DNA of 64,000 nucleotides from Acidimicrobiia bacterium (GCA_022819505.1 JAJEHD010000018.1:691663-755662), one strand, 5' to 3'. Counted from the first letter of the stretch, positions 34,091 to 44,811 are shown. A program made the numbers and translations. The notes: a model not told the origin generated them from the letters alone.

Positions 34091-35233
34091 ATGGGACCGC
34101 TGACGGGAATACGGGTCATCGAGATCGCAGGCATCGGGCCGGGTCCCTTCTGCGCCATGATGCTGGCCGACATGGGTGCCGACGTGGTCCGGGTCGACCG
34201 GGCCTCGGCGGTGCGCGGCGGCGACCCCGACCATCCGCCGCGGGACCTGCTCAACCGGGGAAGGCGCTCGGTCGGCGTGGACCTCAAGTCTCCCGAGGGG
34301 GTCGAGGTCGTGATGTCGCTGGTCGAGGGAGCCGGCGCCCTGCTGGAGGGATTCCGGCCCGGCGTGGCCGAGCGGCTCGGGATCGGGCCCGAGGACTGCC
34401 TGAGCCGCAACCCTCGCTTGGTCTACGGCCGGATGACCGGATGGGGCCAGGAGGGCCCCTACGCCTCGTCCGCAGGCCATGACCTGAACTACATCGCGCT
34501 GGCCGGCGCGCTGCACGGCATCGGCCGCCAGGGCGAAGCCCCGGTCCCGCCGCTCAACCTCGTCGGCGACTTCGGGGGCGGCGGCATGTACCTGGCCTTC
34601 GGGATGGTGTGCGCCCTGCTGGAGGCCCGAGACTCGGGCCGGGGCCAGGTGGTGGACGCGGCCATGGTCGACGGGGCCGCCTCGTTGATGACGGCCTTCT
34701 ACGGGATGGCCGGTTCGGGATTCTGGTCCGAGGAGCGGGGCACCAACATGCTCGACACCGGTGCCCACTTCTACAACGTGTACGAGACCGCCGACGGGCG
34801 CTACATCTCGCTGGGACCGATCGAGCCCCAGTTCTACGCCGAGTTGCGGGAGCGGCTCGGGCTGCACGGTCCCGAATGGGACAGTCAGATGGATCGCACC
34901 CGCTGGCCCGAGCTGAAGGAGCAGCTCGCGGCGGTGGTCCGCCAGCGAACCCGCGACGAGTGGTGCGAGCTGCTTGAGGGAACCGACACCTGCTTCGCCC
35001 CGGTCCTGTCGCTGGCCGAGGCGCCCGAGCACGCCCACAACCACCAGCGGGGCACGTTCACCGAGGTGGCCGGAGTGGTTCAGCCGACGGCGGCTCCCCG
35101 GTTCAGCCGCACGCCCGGCGCGATCCGGCGCCCCCCGCCCCACGCCGGCCAGCACACCGACGAACTGCTGGGCGAGCTGGGCCTCGAAGCCGGCGCGATC
35201 GACGCCCTACGTGCGGTCGGAGCGGTCGCCTAG
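34091..35233 (+). CDS. CaiB/BaiF-family alpha-methylacyl-CoA racemase-like protein
   Basis: The 380-residue type III CoA-transferase fold starts with LTGIRVIEIAGIGPGPFCAMML. It keeps the racemase set: His in GHDLNYIALAGALH, Asp in LVGDFGGGGM and Glu in LGPIEPQFYAEL, which fits alpha-methylacyl-CoA racemase rather than a CoA-transferase. Racemases of this type turn 2R-methylacyl-CoA into the 2S form needed for beta-oxidation of sterol side chains and branched fatty acids. With the P450 and hydroxyacid dehydrogenase next to it, this supports such a pathway. Confidence 0.88.
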   Translation: MGPLTGIRVIEIAGIGPGPFCAMMLADMGADVVRVDRASAVRGGDPDHPPRDLLNRGRRSVGVDLKSPEGVEVVMSLVEGAGALLEGFRPGVAERLGIGPEDCLSRNPRLVYGRMTGWGQEGPYASSAGHDLNYIALAGALHGIGRQGEAPVPPLNLVGDFGGGGMYLAFGMVCALLEARDSGRGQVVDAAMVDGAASLMTAFYGMAGSGFWSEERGTNMLDTGAHFYNVYETADGRYISLGPIEPQFYAELRERLGLHGPEWDSQMDRTRWPELKEQLAAVVRQRTRDEWCELLEGTDTCFAPVLSLAEAPEHAHNHQRGTFTEVAGVVQPTAAPRFSRTPGAIRRPPPHAGQHTDELLGELGLEAGAIDALRAVGAVA

Positions 35234-35282
35234 AGGCCGAGCGGGTGGTTGGTAGCGCATGAGTGTCTTCACCAAGAGCCGA

Positions 35283-35331
35283 GCGAGGCCGTGGCCCGAG
35301 CGGCCCGTGAGCGCAGCGAACAAGAGCGGGA
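35283..35331 (+). repeat. 49-bp dispersed intergenic repeat, copy C
   Basis: This copy lies in the 148-base gap between the racemase-like and PIG-L genes, ending 50 bases before the PIG-L start. The GAGGCCGAGC box is at 35233-35242, overlapping the end of the upstream stop codon. The core is identical to copies A and B. Confidence 0.9.
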
Positions 35332-35381
35332 ATCACCACGCTTCACTACGAAGCGTTGACACCCTTCCGCGGGGCATCTGA

Positions 35382-36245
35382 ATGGCGACAGCCGTCTTCC
35401 TTCACGCCCACCCCGACGACGAGGCCCTCTCCACCGGCGGCACGATGCTGCTGGCCTCCCGGGCCGGCCACCGGGTGGTGCTGGTGTGCGCCACCGACGG
35501 ATCGCGGGGCGAGACGCCGGGCCTGGACCACTCGGAGTCGCCGACCACCGAGGAGCTCGCGGCCATCCGGGCAGTTGAGCTTCAGGCCGCGGCCGACCTG
35601 CTGGGCGTGCACCGCCTAGTGATGCTCGGCTACGGCGACTCGGGCATGCAGGGCGACCCCGCCAACGAGGATCCCGGCTGTTTCTGGCAGGCCGACCTCG
35701 ACGAGGCCGCCGGGCGCCTGGCTGCGATCCTGACGCAGGAGCAAGCCGACTTGGTCACCTGCTACGACGCCGACGGCACCTACGGGCACCCCGACCACGT
35801 GATGGTCCACCGGGTGGGGGTGCGAGCGGCCGAGCTGGCCGGTGTCGGGCTGGTCTACGAGGCGACGCTGCACCGCGACCATTTCCGGGCCTCGATGAAG
35901 GAGCTGATGCGGCTGGCCGCCGAGGCAGGCCTCGATCTCTCCGGCGACCAGGACCAGACGGACTTCGAGGCCGAACTCGATGAGGGCTCCATTGGCGTGG
36001 ATGGCGCGCTGGTCACCCACTACATCGATGTGAGCGCCACCCTCGACCGCAAACGGGCCGCGTTCCGGGCCCACGCCTCGCAGATCCCCTCAGACTCGTT
36101 CATGGTGTCGCTCCCGGACGAGGCCTTCGAGCTGGCCTTCGGCACCGAGTGGTTCATCCAGCGCGGCCACACCCCCGCCGACCCGGTGGCCACGGACCTC
36201 TTCGCGGCGCTGGAGCAGCGCTCAGGCCCGGCACCCGCACCGTGA
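35382..36245 (+). CDS. PIG-L family zinc deacetylase (LmbE/MshB/Mca type)
   Basis: The 287-residue enzyme has the zinc motif HAHPDDEALSTGGT at the N-terminus and the second site YGHPDHVMVHRVG near residue 140. This family removes N-acetyl groups or cuts amides of GlcN-linked substrates. In actinobacteria members act in mycothiol synthesis (MshB) or mycothiol-conjugate detoxification (Mca), or on other glycosides; sequence alone does not decide. Its TGA overlaps the GTG of the next gene. Confidence 0.85.
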   Translation: MATAVFLHAHPDDEALSTGGTMLLASRAGHRVVLVCATDGSRGETPGLDHSESPTTEELAAIRAVELQAAADLLGVHRLVMLGYGDSGMQGDPANEDPGCFWQADLDEAAGRLAAILTQEQADLVTCYDADGTYGHPDHVMVHRVGVRAAELAGVGLVYEATLHRDHFRASMKELMRLAAEAGLDLSGDQDQTDFEAELDEGSIGVDGALVTHYIDVSATLDRKRAAFRAHASQIPSDSFMVSLPDEAFELAFGTEWFIQRGHTPADPVATDLFAALEQRSGPAPAP

Positions 36246-36631
36246 GCGTCGTGGAGCCGGCCTCCGCGGTGGGCGGGGTGCACGACTGGTTCTCCTGGGT
36301 CGTCATCGCCTCCAACGCACTGGCCGGGTTATGGGCGCTGGGTGCGCACCGGCGGCCCCGGCTAAGGGTCCGCGCCCTGTGGATAACCACTGCGATGGCG
36401 CAGGCGACCGTCTTCGTCCAGGCCGGGCTCGGATCGTGGCTCATGGCCGCGGAGGGGCGCGACGCCGGTGACCTGCACGCCCTGTACGGGTTCTCGGCAC
36501 TGGTCGCGGTCGGCATCGCCTACAGCTACCGCCAGCAACTCCGCGACCGCGTCTGCCTGCTGTACGGCTGCACCGGGCTGTTCCTGATGGGTCTCGGAAT
36601 CCGGGCGATGATCCTGGACTCCTTCGGCTGA
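36242..36631 (+). CDS. Small four-helix membrane protein of unknown function
   Basis: The 129-residue protein has about four hydrophobic segments (WFSWVVIASNALAGLWALG, then ALWITTAMAQATVFVQAGLG, a segment at YGFSALVAVGIAY, and LYGCTGLFLMGLGIRAMIL). GTG 36242 overlaps the deacetylase stop as GTGA, so the two are probably translated together. No family is recognised. It could be a membrane partner of the deacetylase pathway. Confidence 0.72.
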   Translation: MSVVEPASAVGGVHDWFSWVVIASNALAGLWALGAHRRPRLRVRALWITTAMAQATVFVQAGLGSWLMAAEGRDAGDLHALYGFSALVAVGIAYSYRQQLRDRVCLLYGCTGLFLMGLGIRAMILDSFG

Positions 36632-36781
36632 GCCGAGTCCGCCTGCAGGGCAGCGAGCCGGTCGTGCCCATCCGCGGCGCGGCCTCCCGGGTCGGCTACA
36701 AACGCAAGGGTCGGGTCGCGTGAGCGTTGGAGCATGTGGCCGGTTACCGTCCGCTGTCACGACGAAAGCGCCGGATTGAGC

Positions 36782-38461
36782 ATGTCTATGACCACCATTG
36801 TCACTGTTGCCGACGTAGCCGCAGACCTCTACGCCGACCTCGGGCTCACGAGCGTCGACCTTCGCTACGGTCTGTCCCAGGACAAGTTGTTCTGGGCCGC
36901 GATCGAAGGCGATCTGGGTCGGGTGCGCCCCGGCGGGCCCGACAACGAGCACAAGGCCCACGGCACCGTCCTGGGCTCTGACGGCCCGCTCGTCTACTAC
37001 TCGGATCCGTCGTGCACGGGCCGTCCCGTGCACGACACGTTCTGTGTGGACCGCCCGTCGATCAGTGACGACGTGTGGTGGAAGGACAGCTTCGCCCGCT
37101 TCGACGAGGCCGCGTTCGACCCGCTGGTGGAACGGGTCGCAGCCCACCTGAACCAGCGGCGGGCCCGGCTCTACGTGACCGACGTGTACTGCGGCACCGA
37201 CCCCGACTTCGCCGAGCCGTGCCGCTTCGTGGGCGAGTACGCCACCCACGCCTACTTCTGCAACATCATGCTGCCGGCTCGCCTCAACGGCGCCGAGAAG
37301 CATCGGGAGCACGGATGGACGCTGCTGAATGTGCCGTCGTTCCGCTGCAGCCCCGACCGCGACGGCACCCTCTCGCAACGGGCTGTGATCATCGACATGG
37401 AGCGTCGCCTGGCTCTGGTGCTGGGGCGGGCCGACTACTGCGGCGTCAACAAGAAGACCATGTTCACGGTGATGAACTTCGTGCAGCCCGGCAAGGGTCA
37501 GCTGTCCATGCACTGCTCGGCCAACGTCGGCACCGACGGTGACAGTGCCATCCTCTTCGGGCTGTCGGGCACGGGCAAGACCACACTGTCCGCCGATCCC
37601 GACCGCGACCTGATCGGCGACGACGAGCACATCTGGACCGACGCCGGGATCGCCAACTACGAGGCCGGCTGCTACGCCAAGCTGATCGACCTCGACAAGC
37701 AGGCCGAGCCGGTCATCGCCGCGGCCCTGTCGATGAAGGGAACGCTGATAGAGAACGTCCCTCCGCTCGAGGGCCGGGACCTGGCCGACACCCATCCCCA
37801 GGACTTGGACCTGCGGGACCGGTCGATCACCGAGAACACCCGCTTCGCCTACCCGATGGAGTGCAACCCGCACGTGGCCCCCGGCCATCAGGGGCCGCAC
37901 CCGACGACCATCGTCCTGCTCACCGCCGACGCCTTCGGGGTGCTGCCGCCGGTGGCGATCCTCGACCCCGACGAGGTGATGTACCACTTCGTCATGGGCT
38001 TCACGGCCAAGCTGGCCGGCACCGAGGTGGACGTCACCGAGCCCGCGGCCACCTTCTCACCCTGTTTCGGGGCGCCGTTCATGGCCCGCAAGCCGGACGT
38101 CTACGCCCGGCTGCTCAAGCAGCGCATGCACGAGCACCAGGCCCGTTGCGTGCTGCTGAACACCGGCTGGTCGGGCGGCGCCTACGGCTCCGGTCGGCGC
38201 ATGTCGCTGTCTGTGACTCGCCGGCTCCTCGACGCCGCCCTGTCGGGGGAGTTCGACGGCGTCGACACTCGCATCCATCCCATCCTGGGGTTGCGAATGC
38301 CCGTGTCGTGCGAGGGCGTGGACGACGGGATCCTCGATCCGGGCAGCACGTGGGAGGTTCCGGACGCCTACGACGCGGCAGCGCGCCGGCTCCGGAACAT
38401 GTTCCGGACCAACTACAGCGAGCAGGGATACGCCCAGATGGGTATAGCCGCCGCGATGTGA
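36782..38461 (+). CDS. pckA: Phosphoenolpyruvate carboxykinase, ATP type
   Basis: The 559-residue enzyme has the ATP-PEPCK motifs: SCTGRPVHDTF (substrate Arg), NKKTMFTVMNF (metal Lys), SMHCSANVG, kinase-1a GLSGTGKTTLSADP and kinase-2 IGDDEHIW. It turns oxaloacetate and ATP into PEP. GTP-type PEPCK is the common form in actinobacteria, so the ATP form is worth noting. ATG 36782 gives the usual length (E. coli 540); a second ATG lies two codons on, and an in-frame ATG 48 bases upstream looks untranslated. Confidence 0.93.
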   Translation: MSMTTIVTVADVAADLYADLGLTSVDLRYGLSQDKLFWAAIEGDLGRVRPGGPDNEHKAHGTVLGSDGPLVYYSDPSCTGRPVHDTFCVDRPSISDDVWWKDSFARFDEAAFDPLVERVAAHLNQRRARLYVTDVYCGTDPDFAEPCRFVGEYATHAYFCNIMLPARLNGAEKHREHGWTLLNVPSFRCSPDRDGTLSQRAVIIDMERRLALVLGRADYCGVNKKTMFTVMNFVQPGKGQLSMHCSANVGTDGDSAILFGLSGTGKTTLSADPDRDLIGDDEHIWTDAGIANYEAGCYAKLIDLDKQAEPVIAAALSMKGTLIENVPPLEGRDLADTHPQDLDLRDRSITENTRFAYPMECNPHVAPGHQGPHPTTIVLLTADAFGVLPPVAILDPDEVMYHFVMGFTAKLAGTEVDVTEPAATFSPCFGAPFMARKPDVYARLLKQRMHEHQARCVLLNTGWSGGAYGSGRRMSLSVTRRLLDAALSGEFDGVDTRIHPILGLRMPVSCEGVDDGILDPGSTWEVPDAYDAAARRLRNMFRTNYSEQGYAQMGIAAAM

Positions 38462-38494
38462 CGACCCGGCCGGCGGGGCGCTTGCGAAACCGGG

Positions 38495-38740
38495 CTAGAG
38501 CGTGGGGGTTCCCATGTCGACCTCCGAGCCCAGGCGCAGCCGGGTGGCCCTGCCGTCGCCGTCGAGATCGAACTGCACTCGCTGACCCTGGCGTAGCATC
38601 CGGAAGACCGAGCCCTCCAGAGCGTCGTCGGCGAGGTCCACATCGGCGAGGTCGGCCTCGTTGACCAGCACACCGTCACCGGTTAGGGGGTCGTAGCTCT
38701 TGATGACGCCCTGCACGGCGTCCAAGGGTATCGCAGGCAT
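38495..38740 (-). CDS. Cold-shock-domain-like small protein
   Basis: The 81-residue protein has the five-strand CSD layout (GVIKSYDPLTGDGVLV, then EGSVFRMLRQGQRVQFDL and a final RLRLGSEVD). The RNA-binding motifs RNP1 (KGFGFI) and RNP2 (VFVH) are replaced by TGDGVLV and ADVDLAD, so aromatic RNA contacts are lost. It converges on pckA with a 33-base gap and is divergent from the FakA-like gene. It may bind nucleic acid weakly or serve another role. Confidence 0.72.
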   Translation of the reverse strand: MPAIPLDAVQGVIKSYDPLTGDGVLVNEADLADVDLADDALEGSVFRMLRQGQRVQFDLDGDGRATRLRLGSEVDMGTPTL

Positions 38741-38776
38741 CCGGTCGCCCTGCCACGGGTGGGTATCATCGGCACC

Positions 38777-40459
<1,683 letters not shown>

Positions 40460-40489
40460 GCCCCGGGCGGGCCTCGACCAGCGGCGCTG

Positions 40490-42634
40490 ATGCCGGCCGG
40501 CGATCCTCCCCTCACCCTCCGGGACCTCGACGCCATCGACGTCACCCGTCTGCGCAATGTCGGTCGCAAGCGGGCCTCCTCGCTCACTGAGTTGGAGATC
40601 AACTCGGTGCTGGACCTGCTGCAGCACTACCCGCGTCGCTACATCGACCGCACCAAGCAGGCCCGCATCGCGGAGCTCGCCCAAGGCGAGGAGGTCTTCG
40701 TGGAGGGCTGTGTGGAGCGAAGCTCGTCGAGGCGCATCAAGCAGCGCCGCACGCTGGTCGAGGTGGTGATCTCCGACGAGACCGGCCGACTCAAGCTCAC
40801 CTTCTTCAATCAGCCCTGGCAGGAGAACAGCCTGCAACCGGGTCGCCAAGTAGTCGTTCACGGTCGTCCGACGCAGTATCGGGGGGCGCTCCAGATGACG
40901 AACCCGGTGGTCGATCTAGTCGGGGACCGCACCGGTCGCTTCTTTCCCGTGTACCCGCAGTCGGAGAAGGCGAGCGTGAGCACATGGGAGATCGCCAAGT
41001 TCGTCGAGCAGGCCCTCAACCGCTGCCAGGATCGCGGGATTGCCGATCCCGTTCCTGCGGCCGTGCTACGGAGATTCGACTTCGTGGGACGGCACACTGC
41101 GCTCAACCGGATCCACCGTCCCGGCTCGATGGCGGAATCGGGCGAGGCTCGGCGTCGCCTCATGTTCGACGAGCTCCTGCGGGTGCAGCTGGAGCTGGTC
41201 AGGCGCAAGCGCTGGCTCGAGCGCAATACGGCCGGCCTGTCCCATGCCACCGGCGGCGAGCTGGTCGATCGGTTCCTGTCCCGCCTGCCGTTCCGGTTGA
41301 CCGTCGCCCAGCAGCGGGTGATCGACGAGATCACCGGAGACCTGGCCCAGCCCTACCCCATGCACCGGCTCATGCAGGGCGACGTGGGCGCGGGCAAGAC
41401 CGTGGTGGCCCTGTGCTCACTGCTGACCGCAGTGCAGGGCGGCTTCCAGGGGGCTCTGATGGCGCCCACGGAGGTGCTGGCCGAGCAGCACTTCGACACG
41501 ATGCTCTCACTGCTCGGCGACCTGACGGTGCCCGACGAGAGGCGGCTGGGAGGGGAGCGGCCGCTGAAGGTCGAGCTGCTGTCCGGAAGCCGGGGCGCGG
41601 CCGACCGGCGCCGAACGCACGCGGGGCTCGCCAGCGGCGACGTCGACATCGTCGTCGGCACCCACGCGCTGATCTCCGAGGGTCTCGAGTACCGGCACCT
41701 GGGTGTGGTGGTGATAGACGAGCAGCACCGCTTCGGGGTCGAGCAGCGGGCGGTGCTGCGAGATCGCGGGCCCGGCTCGGTGTTGCCCGACCTGCTGGTG
41801 ATGACGGCCACGCCCATTCCCCGCACCGCGGCCATGACCGTGTACGGCGACCTGGACGTGTCGGTGCTCGACGAGCTTCCTGAGGGCCGGTTGCCGGTGG
41901 CCACCTCCTGGGCGCGCGGCCCGTTGGAGGAGGCCCAGGTCTGGGCAGAGGTGCGGGCTGCCGTCTCCGGGGGCCGCCAGGCCTATGTGGTGTGTCCCGT
42001 AATCGAGGAGTCCGAGGTCCTCGATGTCCGCTCGGTCATAGAGACGCACGAGCGCCTGACCAGTGACGGCGGCGAACTCGCGGGCCTGCGGGTCGGTCTC
42101 CTTCATGGACGGGTCTCCTCCGCGGAGAAGGAGGCGACCATGGAGTTGTTCCGGTCCGGCCGCTTGGACGTGCTGGTGGCCACAACCGTCATCGAGGTCG
42201 GCGTGGACGTGCCCAACGCAACCGTCATGGTCGTCGTCGACGCGGGCCGGTTCGGAATAGCGCAGCTCCACCAGCTGCGGGGCCGGGTGGGCCGCTCCCA
42301 TCTTGCGTCCAGCTGTCACCTGCTGGGCGAGGCCGTCACTGCGGACGCCGCGGCCCGGCTGGAGGCAGTGGTGGCCTCCAACGACGGCTTCGAGCTGGCC
42401 GAGGCCGACCTGGACCTGCGGGGCGAGGGCACCATCATGGGTGAGCGCCAGAAGGGCCGCAACGATCTGCGGCTGGCTTCGCTGCGCCGGGACAAGGAGT
42501 GGGTGGCCATAGCCCGCGATGTCGCCATCGAGATGCTCGACGATGACCCCGACCTGCACAGTCACCCGGATCTGGCCGACGAGATCGCGCTGCTGCTCGG
42601 CGACCGCGACGCCGAGTATCTGCTCAAGAGCTAG
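40490..42634 (+). CDS. recG: ATP-dependent DNA helicase RecG
   Basis: The 714-residue helicase has the RecG wedge/OB region in the first 200 residues (LLQHYPRRYIDRT), then MQGDVGAGKTVVALCSL (motif I), VVIDEQHRFGVEQR (motif II), TATPIPRT (motif III) and HQLRGRVGRSHLASSC (motif VI). It remodels stalled replication forks and branches Holliday junctions. It starts 30 bases after the FakA-like gene and is followed 9 bases on by rsmD. Confidence 0.96.
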   Translation: MPAGDPPLTLRDLDAIDVTRLRNVGRKRASSLTELEINSVLDLLQHYPRRYIDRTKQARIAELAQGEEVFVEGCVERSSSRRIKQRRTLVEVVISDETGRLKLTFFNQPWQENSLQPGRQVVVHGRPTQYRGALQMTNPVVDLVGDRTGRFFPVYPQSEKASVSTWEIAKFVEQALNRCQDRGIADPVPAAVLRRFDFVGRHTALNRIHRPGSMAESGEARRRLMFDELLRVQLELVRRKRWLERNTAGLSHATGGELVDRFLSRLPFRLTVAQQRVIDEITGDLAQPYPMHRLMQGDVGAGKTVVALCSLLTAVQGGFQGALMAPTEVLAEQHFDTMLSLLGDLTVPDERRLGGERPLKVELLSGSRGAADRRRTHAGLASGDVDIVVGTHALISEGLEYRHLGVVVIDEQHRFGVEQRAVLRDRGPGSVLPDLLVMTATPIPRTAAMTVYGDLDVSVLDELPEGRLPVATSWARGPLEEAQVWAEVRAAVSGGRQAYVVCPVIEESEVLDVRSVIETHERLTSDGGELAGLRVGLLHGRVSSAEKEATMELFRSGRLDVLVATTVIEVGVDVPNATVMVVVDAGRFGIAQLHQLRGRVGRSHLASSCHLLGEAVTADAAARLEAVVASNDGFELAEADLDLRGEGTIMGERQKGRNDLRLASLRRDKEWVAIARDVAIEMLDDDPDLHSHPDLADEIALLLGDRDAEYLLKS

Positions 42635-42643
42635 ACAGCGCTT

Positions 42644-43207
42644 GTGAGCATTCGCGTCGTGGCGGGAACGGCCAAGGGCCGGCGGCTGGCATCGCCTCCC
42701 ACCGACGCCACCCGTCCTACCCCGAACCGGGTGCGCGAGGCCGTGTTCAACTCGCTCTACTCGCTCGGCGCGGTCGAGGGGGCCCGGGTGCTCGACCTCT
42801 TCGCCGGGACCGGCGCGATGGGCATCGAGGCGCTGAGCCGGGGCGCGGCTGAGGCGGTATTCGTCGAGAACGACCCGGCTGTGGCCGGCCTGCTGCAGGA
42901 CAATCTGGAACTCACCCGTCTGGCCGACCGGGCCAACGTCATGGTCGTCGACGCAGGCGCCGCCCTCATCCGCCTGGCTTGTGGCCCTCGCTTCGATGTG
43001 GCCCTCGTGGACCCGCCTTACACCTTCGATGACTGGCCCGACCTGCTGTCGCGGGTTCCGGCCGACCTCGTCGTGGCCGAGTCGGATCGCCCCGTGGACG
43101 TGGGGCCCGGCTTCGCCATCCACCATCACAAGCGTCACGGCGGTACCGTGGTGACGTTCGCACAAGCTGCCAGCGGTGGCCCGATCCTCTCCGGAGCCGA
43201 ACAGTGA
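42644..43207 (+). CDS. rsmD: 16S rRNA (guanine966-N2)-methyltransferase
   Basis: The 187-residue enzyme has VVAGTAKGRRLASPP, RPTPNRVREAVFNSL, the SAM motif LDLFAGTGAMGIEALSRGA and the N2-methyltransferase motif LVDPPYTFDDW. It methylates G966 in helix 31 of 16S rRNA. GTG 42644 is the start. Its stop overlaps the coaD start by 4 bases, and this pair is conserved in many bacteria. Confidence 0.94.
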   Translation: MSIRVVAGTAKGRRLASPPTDATRPTPNRVREAVFNSLYSLGAVEGARVLDLFAGTGAMGIEALSRGAAEAVFVENDPAVAGLLQDNLELTRLADRANVMVVDAGAALIRLACGPRFDVALVDPPYTFDDWPDLLSRVPADLVVAESDRPVDVGPGFAIHHHKRHGGTVVTFAQAASGGPILSGAEQ

Positions 43208-43689
43208 CCCGTGTGCTCTACCCCGGATCCTTCGACCCGATCCACTACGGCCATCTCGAGATCATCGAGACCATTTCCGGACTGTTCGACGAGGTCGTCG
43301 TGGCGGCCATGCGGAATCCCCAGAAGGGGGAGGGCATGTTCAGCCTCGATGAGCGCGAGCAGATAATCAAGGAGTGCTGCGCTCACCTCCCCAACGTCTC
43401 GGTTGCGATGTTCTCCAACCTGGTCGTCAACCTGGCCCGCGACCTCGACGCCGACTTCATCGTGAAGGGGCTGCGGGCGGTGTCGGACTTCGAGAACGAA
43501 CTGCAGATGGCGCAAATGAACCACGCACTCGCCGGCGTGCAGACGGTCTTCATCCCGTCGGCCAGCAAGCGGTCGTTCGTCGCCTCGAAGCTGATCCGCG
43601 AGGTTGTCCGCCTCGGTGGGGATGTGTCGTCGATGGTGCCCGCGCCGGTGCGTGAGCGGCTGGTGGGCCGTCTCGAGCAGGAGAGATGA
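43204..43689 (+). CDS. coaD: Phosphopantetheine adenylyltransferase
   Basis: The 161-residue protein has the nucleotidyltransferase motif YPGSFDPIHYGHLEII (HxGH type) and the ISSTxxR-like phosphate site SKRSFVASKLIREVVRLGGD. It carries out the fourth step of CoA synthesis. GTG 43204 overlaps the rsmD stop and the ATG of the next gene overlaps its own stop. Confidence 0.95.
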   Translation: MTRVLYPGSFDPIHYGHLEIIETISGLFDEVVVAAMRNPQKGEGMFSLDEREQIIKECCAHLPNVSVAMFSNLVVNLARDLDADFIVKGLRAVSDFENELQMAQMNHALAGVQTVFIPSASKRSFVASKLIREVVRLGGDVSSMVPAPVRERLVGRLEQER

Positions 43690-44273
43690 GCTCCGCCGGC
43701 AGTCCCGTCCCGCAGTCCGGCTCCGGCCACGCCGAGAGTTCCTCGGAGGCCCGCCGCTTGGCCGTCGAGCAGTTGCTGGGGCAGGCCATCCGCATCGTGG
43801 AGCGGTCGCGGCCCATGCCGTTCTCCACCTCGGTGATGATCAATGGTGAGGAGCTGCTGGGGATCCTCCAGAGGGCGTTCACAGCCCTCCCCGAGGAGTT
43901 GAGGGCAGCTCGCTGGATGCTCAAGGAACGTGACGACATGCGCCTGCGCACCCAGCGGGAAGGCGAGGAGATAATCGCCGCAGCCCGGGCCCGGGCGGAG
44001 CAGATGGTGCAGCGCAGCGAGGTGGTCAAGGCCGCGGAGTTGCGGGCCCGGCGCACATTGTCCGAGGCCGAGGAGCGGGCCGGGCGCATGAAGTTGGAGA
44101 CCGAGGACTGGTGCGACCAGCGCCTGGCCACCTTCGAGGCAATGCTGCACAAGACCCTCAACACGGTGACGACCGGTCGCCAGCGGCTGCAGGACACCCA
44201 GCTGCCCAGGCCCGAGGCGCCCGCACCGAGACCTCCAGTCGACGACGACGTGTTCGACCAGGACGTGGGCTGA
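43686..44273 (+). CDS. SepIVA/DivIVA-like coiled-coil protein
   Basis: The 195-residue protein starts with a disordered Ser/Pro tail, then a helical segment (LAVEQLLGQAIRIVERSRPM), a long charged coiled coil (EELRAARWMLKERDDMRLRTQREGEE region, residues 75-150, Ala/Arg/Glu-rich) and a Pro-rich C-terminal tail. Its place between coaD and the DUF177 gene is that of mycobacterial Rv2927c, known as the septation factor SepIVA. The assignment rests on position and coiled-coil character rather than on strong sequence likeness. It is the expected site for a division or polar-growth protein. Confidence 0.65.
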   Translation: MSSAGSPVPQSGSGHAESSSEARRLAVEQLLGQAIRIVERSRPMPFSTSVMINGEELLGILQRAFTALPEELRAARWMLKERDDMRLRTQREGEEIIAAARARAEQMVQRSEVVKAAELRARRTLSEAEERAGRMKLETEDWCDQRLATFEAMLHKTLNTVTTGRQRLQDTQLPRPEAPAPRPPVDDDVFDQDVG

Positions 44274-44283
44274 CCTCCAACTC

Positions 44284-44742
44284 GTGACCGGTAGGTTGAT
44301 GGTCGACTGCGTCAGGCTCCAGGCTGTCTCGGTCGACCGCATACCGCTACGGCGTCAATGGGTGCTCGACGATACGGGCGTGCAGGGCGCCAGTGTCGTG
44401 GACGGGGTGGTCGACCTCGATCTGGAGGTGACGGCCGCCGGCAGTTCCTTCGTTGCGACCGGTCGGGTCACCGGCGAGTGGGCCGCCGAGTGCCGCCGAT
44501 GCCTTGAGGAGGTGCGCGGCCGGATCGACACCGAACTGCGGGAGGTGTTCGAGTGGGAGCCAGCGGAGGGGGAGACCTGGCCGATCGTCGATCAGCGCAT
44601 TGACCTGGGTCCTGCGGTGCGCGAGACCGCGATCCTGGCCCTGCCGCTGGCGGCGCTGTGCTCGCTGGACTGCGCGGGCCCGGTGCCGGACCGATTCCCG
44701 ACCGGCCCGGCCGCCGCACAACCCGGCGGCACTGACGTGTAG
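44284..44742 (+). CDS. DUF177/YceD family protein
   Basis: The 152-residue protein has the YceD core with the first metal-binding pair ECRRCLEEVRG and a second C-x3-C in ALCSLDCAGP. The usual third motif CPxCG that follows is absent (PVPDRFPTGP), so the zinc knuckle is incomplete. The family lies before rpmF and plsX in most bacteria and is linked to 23S rRNA or ribosome assembly. GTG 44284 is the start used here; ATG 44299 is an alternative. Confidence 0.85.
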   Translation: MTGRLMVDCVRLQAVSVDRIPLRRQWVLDDTGVQGASVVDGVVDLDLEVTAAGSSFVATGRVTGEWAAECRRCLEEVRGRIDTELREVFEWEPAEGETWPIVDQRIDLGPAVRETAILALPLAALCSLDCAGPVPDRFPTGPAAAQPGGTDV

Positions 44743-44811
44743 GGCGGTCAGCTCGCCGGTAGGATCGCAGGCCGCAATCGTGCCGGTCTCGCGTCGAAGG
44801 TCGAAGAACCC

